DNA of 11,645 nt from Sedimentisphaerales bacterium (GTDB lineage Bacteria; Planctomycetota; Phycisphaerae; Sedimentisphaerales; SM23-30). This document shows positions 5,281 to 11,645 of this stretch, in pieces. The translations under genes and the position numbers were made by a program. Numbering within the stretch: position 1 is the stretch's first letter; each line of letters opens with the position of its first letter. The stretch lies in NCBI GenBank assembly GCA_016932145.1, contig JAFGDI010000288.1, forward strand, positions 1-11,645, read 5' to 3'. The notes below the pieces were generated by a model. That model searched no databases, was not told where the DNA came from, and saw nothing but the letters and a program-made list of their open reading frames with translations.

Positions 5281-7224
5281 TTAGCTTATTGTCGATTCTA
5301 ACGAACGACTGTTAATTTCACAAGTTATTTTTTCGATAAAGTCTTGCAGTTTAAAAGTTTGCTGGTTTTCACAACCGCGAACCCGCACTGTGACACTATT
5401 ATTTTCGGCTTCATTAGGGCCAAGGATTAGCATATATGGTAATTTCTGTTCATAACCTTTTTTGATCTTGGCATTGATCTTATCATCTGCCAGGTCAAGA
5501 GTAGTCCTTATGCCTGCCTCCCTGAGCATATTATAAACCTTGCCAGCATAATCATTTGTCTTTTCGCTTATAGGCATCACGCGCACCTGCTCAGGAGAAA
5601 GCCAGGTCGGGAAAGACCCGGCAAAATGCTCGATAATAATGCCAAAGAACCTGTCCAGCGAACCCAGAATAGCCCGATGTAACATTACCGGACGCAAATT
5701 GGTATTGCTATTGCTGACATAGGTCAGATCAAACCTTTCCGGCAAGGCAAAATCGCATTGTATGGTACCCAACTGCCAACTACGCCCCAGACAGTCGCGA
5801 ACATGGAAATCGATTTTCGGGCCATAAAAAGCACCATCGCCAGGATTAAGCTTATAATTTATCTGCTTGCGATCCAGTGCCTCTTTGAGCGACTCGGTTG
5901 CCACTTCCCACATTTCATCGCTACCGATAGACTTTGACGGACGGGTTGACAGCTCCAGATGAACATCTTTAAGGCCAAAAGTACCGTAGATCCGGAAAAC
6001 GAGATCTATTACGCCAATAACCTCATCAGCGATCTGTTCTGGCGAACAGAATATATGAGCATCATCCTGGGTGAACCGTCGTACACGAAACAGGCCATGC
6101 AAAACACCACTAGCCTCATGACGATGTACCAGACCAAGCTCGGCCATTCTTATCGGCAGCTCGCGGTAAGAGTGATTTCTGGATTTATATACCAGACAGC
6201 CGCCGGGACAATTCATGGGCTTAACAGCAAATCTTTCTTCATCAATGTCAACAAAGTACATATTCTGCTTGTAATTATCCCAATGGCCCGACTGATGCCA
6301 GAGTTTTTCGTTGAGCATTATCGGGGTACTGATCTCACAGTAATTATCTTTGTCATGCTCATATCTCCAATATTTGAGCATCTCATTCCAGATGATCATG
6401 CCCTTGGGATGATAGAAAGCAAAGCCTGGTCCTTCATCTTGAAAACTGAATAAGTCAAGCTGTTTGCCAATAACACGATGATCGCGTTTCTTTGCCTCTT
6501 CCAGTTGGAACAAATACTGCTTGAGCTCCTTCTTATCGGCAAAAGCAGTACCATAAACTCGCTGTAACATTTTTTCACTGGCATCGCCCCTGAAATAGGC
6601 CCCGGCGATACTCATAACCTTATAACCGCCGATCTGGCCGGTGCGGGCAATATGCGGGCCACGACAGAGATCTTCAAAATTGCCAGCCTCACGAGAGCCG
6701 GTAACATAAAAACTGATAATATCAGAATTAGCGGCTTTGGCATTTTCAATCTTATAGCGATTACCCTCTTTTTCAAGATAAGCCATAGCATCATTGAAAG
6801 CCATTTCATACCTGACAAAAGGCCGGTCCTGAGCAATGATATTTTTCATTTCATTTTCGATCCTGGCAAAATCATCAGGCGTAATCTGTGTATCAAGATC
6901 GACATCATAATAGAAGCCATTTTCCACCGCCGGTCCATAAACCAGTTTGGCCTCAGGGTAAAGCTGGCAAATAGCCTCGGCCATAACATGAGCACAACTA
7001 TGACGGATCATCTCAAGAGCCAATTTCGGATCGCTTTTGACGGTAATAAATTCCAGATTGCAATCGGTTGAGATCAAAGTAGTTATATCAGTAAGAGTGC
7101 CGTTAATTCTGGCAGCTAATGCCGCTTTGGCAAGACCAGGCCCAATCGCCTCTGCTACCTGCAGAGCCGAAATCTGGCCATCAAATTCCTTAAACGAACC
7201 ATCTGGTAAAGTTACTTTAATCAT
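5281..7224 (-). CDS. thrS: Threonyl-tRNA synthetase
   Basis: This 647-residue class II synthetase charges tRNA-Thr with threonine in the cytoplasm. Domain order is complete: TGS (about 1-62), editing domain with H75-x3-H79 and C187/H191 (the residues that clear mischarged serine), catalytic core, and an anticodon-binding domain from about 545. Zinc ligands that select threonine are visible as Cys339 (MNCPGG), His390 (DDAH) and His516 (MLHRA), each offset by five from E. coli. Motif 2 is VHRHEASGVLHGLFRVRRF (367-385, within the core) and motif 3 contains HRAILGSLDRFFG (516-528). It starts 42 nt after the PtsN-like gene and is followed at 68 nt by infC, so the three are likely co-transcribed. 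CAGG about 8 nt upstream is a moderate ribosome-binding site. No T-box leader fits in the short upstream gap. Confidence 0.97.
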   Translation of the reverse strand: MIKVTLPDGSFKEFDGQISALQVAEAIGPGLAKAALAARINGTLTDITTLISTDCNLEFITVKSDPKLALEMIRHSCAHVMAEAICQLYPEAKLVYGPAVENGFYYDVDLDTQITPDDFARIENEMKNIIAQDRPFVRYEMAFNDAMAYLEKEGNRYKIENAKAANSDIISFYVTGSREAGNFEDLCRGPHIARTGQIGGYKVMSIAGAYFRGDASEKMLQRVYGTAFADKKELKQYLFQLEEAKKRDHRVIGKQLDLFSFQDEGPGFAFYHPKGMIIWNEMLKYWRYEHDKDNYCEISTPIMLNEKLWHQSGHWDNYKQNMYFVDIDEERFAVKPMNCPGGCLVYKSRNHSYRELPIRMAELGLVHRHEASGVLHGLFRVRRFTQDDAHIFCSPEQIADEVIGVIDLVFRIYGTFGLKDVHLELSTRPSKSIGSDEMWEVATESLKEALDRKQINYKLNPGDGAFYGPKIDFHVRDCLGRSWQLGTIQCDFALPERFDLTYVSNSNTNLRPVMLHRAILGSLDRFFGIIIEHFAGSFPTWLSPEQVRVMPISEKTNDYAGKVYNMLREAGIRTTLDLADDKINAKIKKGYEQKLPYMLILGPNEAENNSVTVRVRGCENQQTFKLQDFIEKITCEINSRSLESTIS

Positions 7225-7266
7225 TCTTTTAACCTGTTAAAAAATATTATTATCAAAACATTGTGA

Positions 7267-7743
7267 TTATAGCCTGGAAGTAATCAAATTGTAAACTTCC
7301 TGAGCGGTCCAGGGGCAAGAAGTCTCTGGATTATTAATTTCATATAGCTTTTCGCGAACACCAACAGAGGTAATAATTCTGGAAATACCAGCCAGGGCTT
7401 GTATATGAGCCCCGGTCTGACTGGCCGGGCTTATCAACAGAGCGATGAGTTTTACAGGCTCGCCATCAATACTCTCAAAAGGGATCGACTCGACGCAAAC
7501 ACCAAAAGCGATATGAACTTTATCAACCGCTGTAGTCTTACAGTGTGGAATGGCAAAGCCCTTTCCTACCCCGGTACTGCGGATCCTTTCTCGCTCCATA
7601 ACCTGTTCATAAACCTCATGAAAACTGGAGATCTTCCCACTTTCCACAAGAGCTTTAACTAACTCACTGATAACAGAAGCTTTGTCACTGCCGGGCAAAG
7701 CAACTATAACATTTTTAATATCAATAGCTTGAGATAAATCCAT
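7267..7743 (-). CDS. PTS EIIA-type (PtsN/fructose-mannitol-like) phosphotransfer protein
   Basis: The product is 158 residues, the length of a single EIIA domain of the fructose/mannitol/PtsN class. The phospho-accepting histidine is His67 in GKGFAIPHCKT, and the second conserved active-site histidine is His113 in SQTGAHIQALA. RERIRSTGVG (51-60) is the usual loop before the active site. No EIIB or EIIC domain or gene is next to it, so a regulatory role like PtsN is more likely than sugar import (inference). A short AGG-type ribosome-binding site lies 4 nt before the ATG. It is the first gene of the thrS-infC group; a weak promoter candidate is at 7820-7850. Which sugar or nitrogen signal it responds to cannot be told. 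Confidence 0.88.
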   Translation of the reverse strand: MDLSQAIDIKNVIVALPGSDKASVISELVKALVESGKISSFHEVYEQVMERERIRSTGVGKGFAIPHCKTTAVDKVHIAFGVCVESIPFESIDGEPVKLIALLISPASQTGAHIQALAGISRIITSVGVREKLYEINNPETSCPWTAQEVYNLITSRL

Positions 7744-7819
7744 ACTACCTGTCTTACTGCTGTTTATGGTTCAAAATTTCAGACACAACTAATGGTGCCA
7801 GACCAATGATTCTAGCCAT

Positions 7820-7850
7820 ATAATAGCGTTAAGCAATAGAAAAATCGCAA
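7820..7850 (-). promoter_or_regulatory. Weak promoter candidate for the ptsN-like/thrS/infC group
   Basis: On the minus strand TTGCGA (7850-7845) and TATTAT (7825-7820) are separated by 19 nt, slightly long. It would start transcription near 7813, about 70 nt before the PtsN-like ATG. Besides this and the terminator at 7972-8008, I see no other feature in 7744-8088. Confidence 0.25.
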
Positions 7851-7971
7851 AAATAGCATTCAAAACCTATCTTCCTAACTTATTTTAACTTCAACAAGTT
7901 AACGGCTAACGCCTATAAGCTGACCTTAGTACAGTGACTATTGAAAGCTGGTAAAACCAAGCCTTTAAAGT

Positions 7972-8008
7972 GCAAAAAGCTGACGGCGTTGCACCGTCAG
8001 CTTTTTGC
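7972..8008 (-). terminator. Strong intrinsic terminator of the two-receiver protein gene
   Basis: Perfect 15-bp arms GCAAAAAGCTGACGG (7972-7986) and its complement (7994-8008) flank the loop CGTTGCA. The T5 stretch lies inside the 3' arm on both strands, so it may work in both directions. It lies 80 nt past the stop codon at 8089. Confidence 0.85.
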
Positions 8009-8088
8009 CTACTAAGGCGTAAAACATGGTATCAGAATTGCAATATGTCGCTATTGCGTTAATTTGCTAATTTATACAATTAATACTT

Positions 8089-8910
8089 TTATACACACAC
8101 CAGACAATCACTTAAAGCATCAGACATTACCTTTTGTATATCATCATGGCTAAATGAATTTTCAATCACTCCGGCTAATTTAACACCTTTAACCTGGTTG
8201 TTAATCACCAGACATTCATCTGTTCCATTCAATACTACAAATTTCACAGAAACAAATTGCGACTGAGCATCAATGATCAGATCACTTTCCCTGAGTCCAT
8301 AATCGGCAACTATAACCAGATGCCTGACCCCATCAGCCACTATGTCGTCAATACAGGTAAAAGCTTCATCTGCATCGCGGGCCACAACCATCTGATTGTC
8401 AAGCTGATCCATAACCTGCTGCACCTTTTCCTGTAATTGATATTCTGCACCAACGCAAAGTGTTACAGTTCGGTTTATATCAGCATATCTGCTTATATCT
8501 CCCTGGCCCAAACTTACAATATCGCAGGCGGCTGAATCTATAACCCTGACTAATTCCTGAACATCCCAGGGCTTATAGACAAAGCCGTTCAGATTTATCT
8601 TCTTTTTGAGCTTTTCCAGCAGATCATGAGGCATATAACCACTAAGCAATATTTTGCCAGCCTGTGGATACTTCACATGCACAATGTTCAGTAATTCATC
8701 TCCCCTGATCGCGCCAAGGTTAAGATCGCTGACCACAACTACATGCTCAACCCCGGAATCATATAAAGAATCAATTACAGCCAGAGCTTTCACCCCGGTA
8801 TTAGCATATTCGAGAATAAAGTCATCTCCATAATAGCGTTCAAGCTGCATCTGGAGACATTCCAGTATTATCTGCTGGTCATCAATACAAACTATAGCGA
8901 TCCTTGACAT
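8089..8910 (-). CDS. Response-regulator-like protein: intact receiver domain plus degenerate second receiver
   Basis: The start at 8910 (MSRIAIVCIDDQQ) has AGGAG 10 nt upstream; longer starts up to 8952 overlap that site or lack one. The 273-residue product begins with a receiver domain (about 1-125): acidic pair D10-D11, phospho-acceptor Asp62 in VVVVSDLNLG, Ser90 in ILLSGYMP, and Lys113 in VYKPWDVQEL. Residues about 150-270 repeat the same plan: TLCVGAEYQ, HLVIVADYGLRESDL (Asp203), KFVVLNGTDE and GVIENSFSHDDIQKVM. The second unit lacks the acidic pair and the lysine (N or S stands in its place), so it is probably not phosphorylated. There is no DNA-binding, GGDEF, EAL, HD-GYP or kinase domain. 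It would act by protein contacts in the cytoplasm. No histidine kinase is adjacent. It is transcribed alone and closed by the terminator at 7972-8008. Confidence 0.82.
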   Translation of the reverse strand: MSRIAIVCIDDQQIILECLQMQLERYYGDDFILEYANTGVKALAVIDSLYDSGVEHVVVVSDLNLGAIRGDELLNIVHVKYPQAGKILLSGYMPHDLLEKLKKKINLNGFVYKPWDVQELVRVIDSAACDIVSLGQGDISRYADINRTVTLCVGAEYQLQEKVQQVMDQLDNQMVVARDADEAFTCIDDIVADGVRHLVIVADYGLRESDLIIDAQSQFVSVKFVVLNGTDECLVINNQVKGVKLAGVIENSFSHDDIQKVMSDALSDCLVCV

Positions 8911-9567
8911 CAACAACATTCTCCTGTCTGGTTCAACTAAATGCACATGCACAATAACAATATCTAAACAGATAATATGATATTAAACATATTGCATGTC
9001 ACTTATATAACGATTGCTGAGGATTCCCAAGAATTGTTTCCACACTCTTCTTTGAAACTTACAGCAAATTCTTCTCTAAACTTCTCTTTTCTCCGCAGTA
9101 AAGAAACTCACAAACATTCTTCTCTTTTTTTATCTGTATTCTCTTTACAAACTGGTATATCGGACAGATGCTGGTTATAATTAAAATAAATCAGCAAAAA
9201 CTGTCAAAGTTTTTAATTTTATCATATCTCTTTATATTACAGACAATTACAACAACACAAACCCACCTCCTGCTGACAAAAAAGGAAACACAGTTCCATA
9301 TAACATCTTGCCAGAGCGTGCTTTAGGTTAAAAAAATATTAAGTTACCTTTTTTTATTTCAGACCATATTTTTTTTAGTGAGGCCCCAACCAGCTTAACA
9401 TTATCATTTCATACAGCTTATATTTGAATCAGGCCATCAAACACCAAAGAAATACCTGCAAATGAAACACAAGGTTAAATAATGATTAAAAGGACATAGT
9501 ATAAAAGATGAGCCCTGGCAAAAATAAAAAAAATACACTTTTTTTTGTTAATTTTCTTTGGTTTGGA
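8911..9567. other. AT-rich intergenic region without a supported gene
   Basis: This 657-bp stretch holds long A and T runs and pyrimidine-rich tracts. Its only reading frame of any length (plus strand, 8977-9180, 67 codons) has no ribosome-binding site and low-complexity composition, so I do not call it. A poor hairpin followed by seven or eight T residues (about 9325-9356) could be a weak plus-strand terminator. The final part (about 9518-9566) has A-tract then T-tract DNA directly upstream of the consensus promoter and may act as an UP element. Confidence 0.5.
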
Positions 9568-9596
9568 TTGACATCGACCGATATAGACATTATAAT
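9568..9596 (+). promoter_or_regulatory. Consensus sigma-70 promoter
   Basis: TTGACA (9568-9573), exactly 17 nt, and TATAAT (9591-9596): a perfect match to the housekeeping consensus in both hexamers and spacing. A-tract and T-tract DNA lies immediately upstream (about 9518-9566), as in UP elements. Transcription is predicted to start at about 9601-9604. Such promoters usually serve abundant RNAs. Confidence 0.85.
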
Positions 9597-9601
9597 GAAC
9601 G

Positions 9602-9715
9602 CAATATTTTGCCTGATGCGTCTTTAATGCAGGCGAGTTATTACATATATCGATGAAAGCTGATAAATGAATAGTCTAGTTGTTGATTTTAATATCAGCT
9701 TCAGTGTTTTTTTTT
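9602..9715 (+). ncRNA. Candidate small RNA or terminated leader RNA of about 114 nt
   Basis: The stretch from the predicted start of the consensus promoter to the T9 tract has no plausible reading frame. Visible structure: GCAA/TTGC (9601-9612), a 4-bp stem at the 5' end; GCCTG (9611-9615) with CAGGC (9630-9634), which competes with it by two bases; and the terminator stem (9654-9703). It does not match tmRNA, 6S, SRP RNA or a riboswitch I know. It could be a free small RNA, or the 5' part of a 500-nt leader of the RNA-binding protein gene at 10103, with termination controlled by read-through. The sequence cannot decide between these. Confidence 0.5.
9654..9715 (+). terminator. Intrinsic terminator of the candidate small RNA
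   Basis: TGAA-A-GCTGATA (9654-9665, with one bulged A) pairs with TATCAGCTTCA (9693-9703) in 11 pairs. Three bases later comes a run of nine T residues (9707-9715). The 27-nt loop is long for a terminator, but the stem and T-run are otherwise typical. Confidence 0.7.
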
Positions 9716-9749
9716 AGGTAATTACATTAAAGGGTTAAAATAGCTATGA

Positions 9750-9763
9750 CCGGGACAGCCCGG
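9750..9763. repeat. Short GC-rich hairpin
   Basis: CCGGG (9750-9754), loop ACAG, CCCGG (9759-9763). It stands out in AT-rich DNA, lies in the stretch between the small-RNA terminator and the RNA-binding protein gene, and follows the possible minus-strand frame ending at 9787. It lacks a T-tract directly after it. Confidence 0.45.
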
Positions 9764-9786
9764 CGTAGAAAAGATGAAAGAATAAG

Positions 9787-10104
9787 TTAAAAAGAGTGCT
9801 CCTGGGAATGTTTTTTGCGGGTGATCCAAAACCGCCCTTCGCTTGGAAAGATGATACTGGAATTAACCATTTCTCTGTAATTGCCGGATTTCTCCGGGTA
9901 GTCCAGCCGAAAGCAATACAGCTCACCGTAAGTTGAACCATAGGGAACTCTCGTATATTTAAAGTTAATAGTATAGCCAGGTGTTCGAAATAGCACTCTA
10001 AATTCTCTATATCGTTGAACCTGGCCCTCTGGCAATGTTTTGCTCTTTCGAACTGACCTGGAAAGTAAAAAGAAGGTTATTACGCCCAAGTGGAGATTTA
10101 TCAT
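9787..10104 (-). CDS. Doubtful small ORF or gene remnant, antisense to the rbp leader
   Basis: The frame is open for 105 codons from an ATG at 10104 (a TTG at 10128 is also possible) to a TAA at 9787. No other gene explains it: the plus strand has no reading frame across 9787-10060. The middle and end look protein-like, for example GYTINFKYTRVPYGS and YGELYCFRLDYPEKSG, with varied residues and reasonable codons, while the first 20 or so residues look less so. I do not recognise a family. No ribosome-binding site precedes the ATG, and the start shares its CATG with the RNA-binding protein's ATG on the other strand. It may be the truncated 3' part of an older gene, a real small gene with an internal start, or chance. 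Confidence 0.3.
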   Translation of the reverse strand: MINLHLGVITFFLLSRSVRKSKTLPEGQVQRYREFRVLFRTPGYTINFKYTRVPYGSTYGELYCFRLDYPEKSGNYREMVNSSIIFPSEGRFWITRKKHSQEHSF

Positions 10105-10453
10105 GGGTAAAAAGTTGTATGTTGGCAATCTGAGTTATGACGCTGTAAGTGAAGACCTGCAGGATTGGTTTTCTGAGTTTGGTAAGGTAGAAAGTGCCAA
10201 TATCATCTCAGATCGCGAAACCGGCAGAAGCAAGGGTTTTGGCTTTGTTGAAATGTCATCTGATGACGAAGCTAAAGCTGCAATCGAAGGCCTCGATGGC
10301 CAGGAGTGCGGTGGTCGCAATATTAAAGTTAACGAAGCCAAGCCACAGGAAAACAATCGTGGCGCTGGCGGCAGTCGTGGCGGCAGCCGCGGTGGCTTCG
10401 GCGGTGGTCGCGGTGGCAGTGGTGGCAGAGACGGTGGTCGCAGAAGCTACTAA
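10103..10453 (+). CDS. Glycine-rich RRM RNA-binding protein (Rbp type)
   Basis: The product is 116 residues: one RNA-recognition motif (about 4-80) and an RGG-rich tail (about 86-116). RNP2 is LYVGNL (5-10) and RNP1 is KGFGFVEM (44-51), both with the aromatic residues that stack on RNA. The tail carries repeated RGG and RGGF/GGR units, which bind RNA loosely and favour self-association. The start at 10103 has GGAG at 7 nt; the frame stays open to an upstream ATG at 10040, which lacks such a site. This architecture matches cyanobacterial-type Rbp proteins, many of them cold-induced (established knowledge). Cold induction here is inference. No good promoter is visible directly upstream; the nearest strong one is at 9568-9596. 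The bidirectional terminator at 10515-10554 ends it. Confidence 0.93.
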   Translation: MGKKLYVGNLSYDAVSEDLQDWFSEFGKVESANIISDRETGRSKGFGFVEMSSDDEAKAAIEGLDGQECGGRNIKVNEAKPQENNRGAGGSRGGSRGGFGGGRGGSGGRDGGRRSY

Positions 10454-10514
10454 TCGTATCTGGCAATAAAGCGGCTGTTAAAATAGACGCTTTGCCCCAC
10501 TAAAACGAAATTAT

Positions 10515-10554
10515 AAAAGGACAGTTCCGGATTATCCGAAGCTGTCCTTTTTTT
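10515..10554 (+). terminator. Bidirectional intrinsic terminator between rbp and the GH43 gene
   Basis: AAAGGACAG (10516-10524) pairs with CTGTCCTTT (10542-10550), with a further inner CGGA/TCCG pairing, followed by a T-run to 10554. On the minus strand the same stem is followed by TTTT, so it can also end the converging GH43 transcript, whose stop codon is at 10648. Nothing else is apparent in 10555-10647. Confidence 0.85.
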
Positions 10555-10647
10555 ATCTGAAACATCTGCTTTGCTCATGTGGCAGCAATAGCATTACACA
10601 CAACTAATCGTCAGATGCGATGTTACGCTTCATTACGAGGTTGACAG

Positions 10648-11645
10648 TTAATATAATGGTGATGGCATTGGCGTAACGGAGGGTGAAATTTTTACAGGCC
10701 ATTGGTCTTGCCAGATAATCTTATCGATAAGCATCTCTCTGCCTGCAAGTTTCTCTTTACCATCAGGATCAGTAGTCTTTTTATTAAAGTCATAAGCATG
10801 ATAAACCAGCCATTGGTCTCCTGCCATATCGGTAATAACAGAATTATGTCCGGGTGCAAACCAGCGGTCGTTACGAATGAGGCAAATACTGTCAGGGGTT
10901 CCGAGCTCATCTGCCATTTTAACAAAAGGACCTAACGGACTATCAGAACGGGCAACCATAACGGCATAGTTAGCTTCCATACCACAGCAATTATTACCCG
11001 AAACAAAGAGATAATACTTACCAAACTTTTCAATCACCCATGGCCCTTCAAGGAGGTTTTCATAGGATATATCTCCGCTACATGCAAGCACATCAATAGT
11101 TTTCGAGCCTGGCATAAAGCTAATAAGGTCATCAGCCATTTCGCGTACATGTACAGGGCGACTTTGAGAGCCCCAGTAAAGATATTTCTTATTAGTTTTA
11201 GAATCGATAAAGAGCATAGGATCAATATGCTCAAAACCCGGCCCAGAAACCAATGGCTGATCAGTAGTGATGAACGGTCCTGCAGGATGCTCAGCAACAG
11301 CAACGGCAACAGCCATTGCCTGTTCATTCTTCTCAGAGGCATAATCCATATTTGTGGAATAATATAAATAATACTTTCCATTATAAGCAGTTACATGAGG
11401 GGCCCAATTTCTTTTAGAAATGCTGTTATATTTACCTAACTGGGGCACAGCATCGCCAACAGCCTGCCAATTCACCAGATCATTTGATTTGAGAATTCTG
11501 ATATTACATCTTTTCCCATTAAGATTACCGCCAGTGGCGTAGGCATAAAATGTACCATCCGGCAGTCTAATAACCGTCGGGTCTGGAAACTCATCAGGCC
11601 AGACCGGATTAACATAATTATCAACAGACGCTACAGGATTAGCAC
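10648..11645 (-). CDS. Glycoside hydrolase family 43 enzyme (5' end outside the window)
   Basis: The C-terminal 331 residues are visible; the frame is open to the right edge, so the N-terminus and any signal peptide lie outside. A GTG at 11475 is internal: the frame upstream encodes conserved GH43 sequence. GH43 enzymes are inverting, five-bladed beta-propeller hydrolases acting on arabinans, xylans or related plant and algal polysaccharides. The catalytic trio is visible in order (numbered from the first full codon): Asp21 in DEFPDPTVI (general base), Asp141 in FEHIDPMLFID (pKa modulator) and Glu199 in NLLEGPWVIEK (general acid). WAPHVTAYNGKYYLYYS (80-96) and WFAPGHNSVI with His266 are further blade signatures. 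The protein ends soon after the propeller, so no carbohydrate-binding module is attached at the C-terminus. Substrate (arabinofuranoside, xyloside or galactan) cannot be decided. It converges on the RRM gene. Confidence 0.93.
   Translation of the reverse strand, partial: ANPVASVDNYVNPVWPDEFPDPTVIRLPDGTFYAYATGGNLNGKRCNIRILKSNDLVNWQAVGDAVPQLGKYNSISKRNWAPHVTAYNGKYYLYYSTNMDYASEKNEQAMAVAVAVAEHPAGPFITTDQPLVSGPGFEHIDPMLFIDSKTNKKYLYWGSQSRPVHVREMADDLISFMPGSKTIDVLACSGDISYENLLEGPWVIEKFGKYYLFVSGNNCCGMEANYAVMVARSDSPLGPFVKMADELGTPDSICLIRNDRWFAPGHNSVITDMAGDQWLVYHAYDFNKKTTDPDGKEKLAGREMLIDKIIWQDQWPVKISPSVTPMPSPLY

Noticed and set aside
8977..9180. 67-codon plus-strand reading frame upstream of the two-receiver gene
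   Set aside because: No ribosome-binding site, composition reflects pyrimidine-rich low-complexity DNA, and no recognisable motif.
8911..9567. AT-rich stretch as a replication origin
   Set aside because: No DnaA boxes or iterons seen, and no dnaA, dnaN or parAB nearby.
9744..9788. Tiny plus-strand frame starting with ATG at 9746 (14 codons, arginine-rich) as a leader peptide
   Set aside because: No suitably spaced ribosome-binding site and too short to support from sequence alone.
9975..9999. GGTGTTCGAAAT, similar to a tRNA T-loop
   Set aside because: The flanking bases do not form a T-stem and no acceptor, D or anticodon arm fits around it.
10040..10102. Longer start (ATG at 10040) for the RRM protein
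   Set aside because: The RRM begins right after MGKK at 10103, which has GGAG at 7 nt; the upstream 21 residues look like untranslated leader.
11280..11320. Repetitive GCAACAGC-like tract in the GH43 gene
   Set aside because: It simply encodes an AVAVAVA strand in the propeller and stays in frame.

Overview
The window looks like a piece of a Planctomycetota chromosome, most likely class Phycisphaerae. The main clue is the N-terminus of the protein at the left edge: a basic start followed by LEALENRTLLD, which resembles the LE.R.LL sorting motif of planctomycete extracellular proteins. A cell-surface or secreted carbohydrate-active protein at the right edge (GH43) and moderate to low GC content are compatible with a marine or sediment polysaccharide degrader. 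This is inference from protein style; the window has no rRNA gene.

Layout. From 1 to 8910 every recognised gene lies on the minus strand, so transcription runs right to left. In that order they are: a two-receiver response-regulator-like protein (8910-8089) with its own strong terminator; a PTS EIIA/PtsN-like protein (7743-7267), threonyl-tRNA synthetase (7224-5281) and initiation factor IF3 (5212-4565), forming one tight group closed by a hairpin terminator at 4498-4524; an unrecognised exported protein, probably a lipoprotein, built from two copies of one module (4433-3459); a parvulin-type prolyl isomerase without a signal peptide (3146-2295); diaminopimelate decarboxylase LysA (2121-841) with its own promoter and terminator; and the start of a large extracellular protein (375-1, running off the window). 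A 220-bp element with terminal inverted repeats and a perfect 8-bp target duplication (a MITE, IS66-like by its ends) sits exactly between the exported protein and the prolyl isomerase.

From 8911 to about 10100 is an AT-rich regulatory stretch. It holds a fully consensus sigma-70 promoter (TTGACA, 17 bp, TATAAT) on the plus strand, followed about 110 nt later by an intrinsic terminator. This is either a small RNA gene or the attenuated long leader of the next gene, a glycine-rich RRM RNA-binding protein (10103-10453). A doubtful minus-strand reading frame lies antisense to that leader. After a bidirectional terminator (10515-10554), the window ends in the C-terminal 331 residues of a GH43 glycosidase on the minus strand.

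Two points stand out. IF3 has no ATG, GTG or TTG start available and must begin at a non-canonical codon; ATA, 8 nt from a perfect AAGGAG, is the evident choice and suggests the IF3 autoregulation known for AUU in E. coli. The second is the freshly preserved MITE with intact target duplication. No CRISPR array, tRNA, rRNA, phage or toxin-antitoxin locus was seen.
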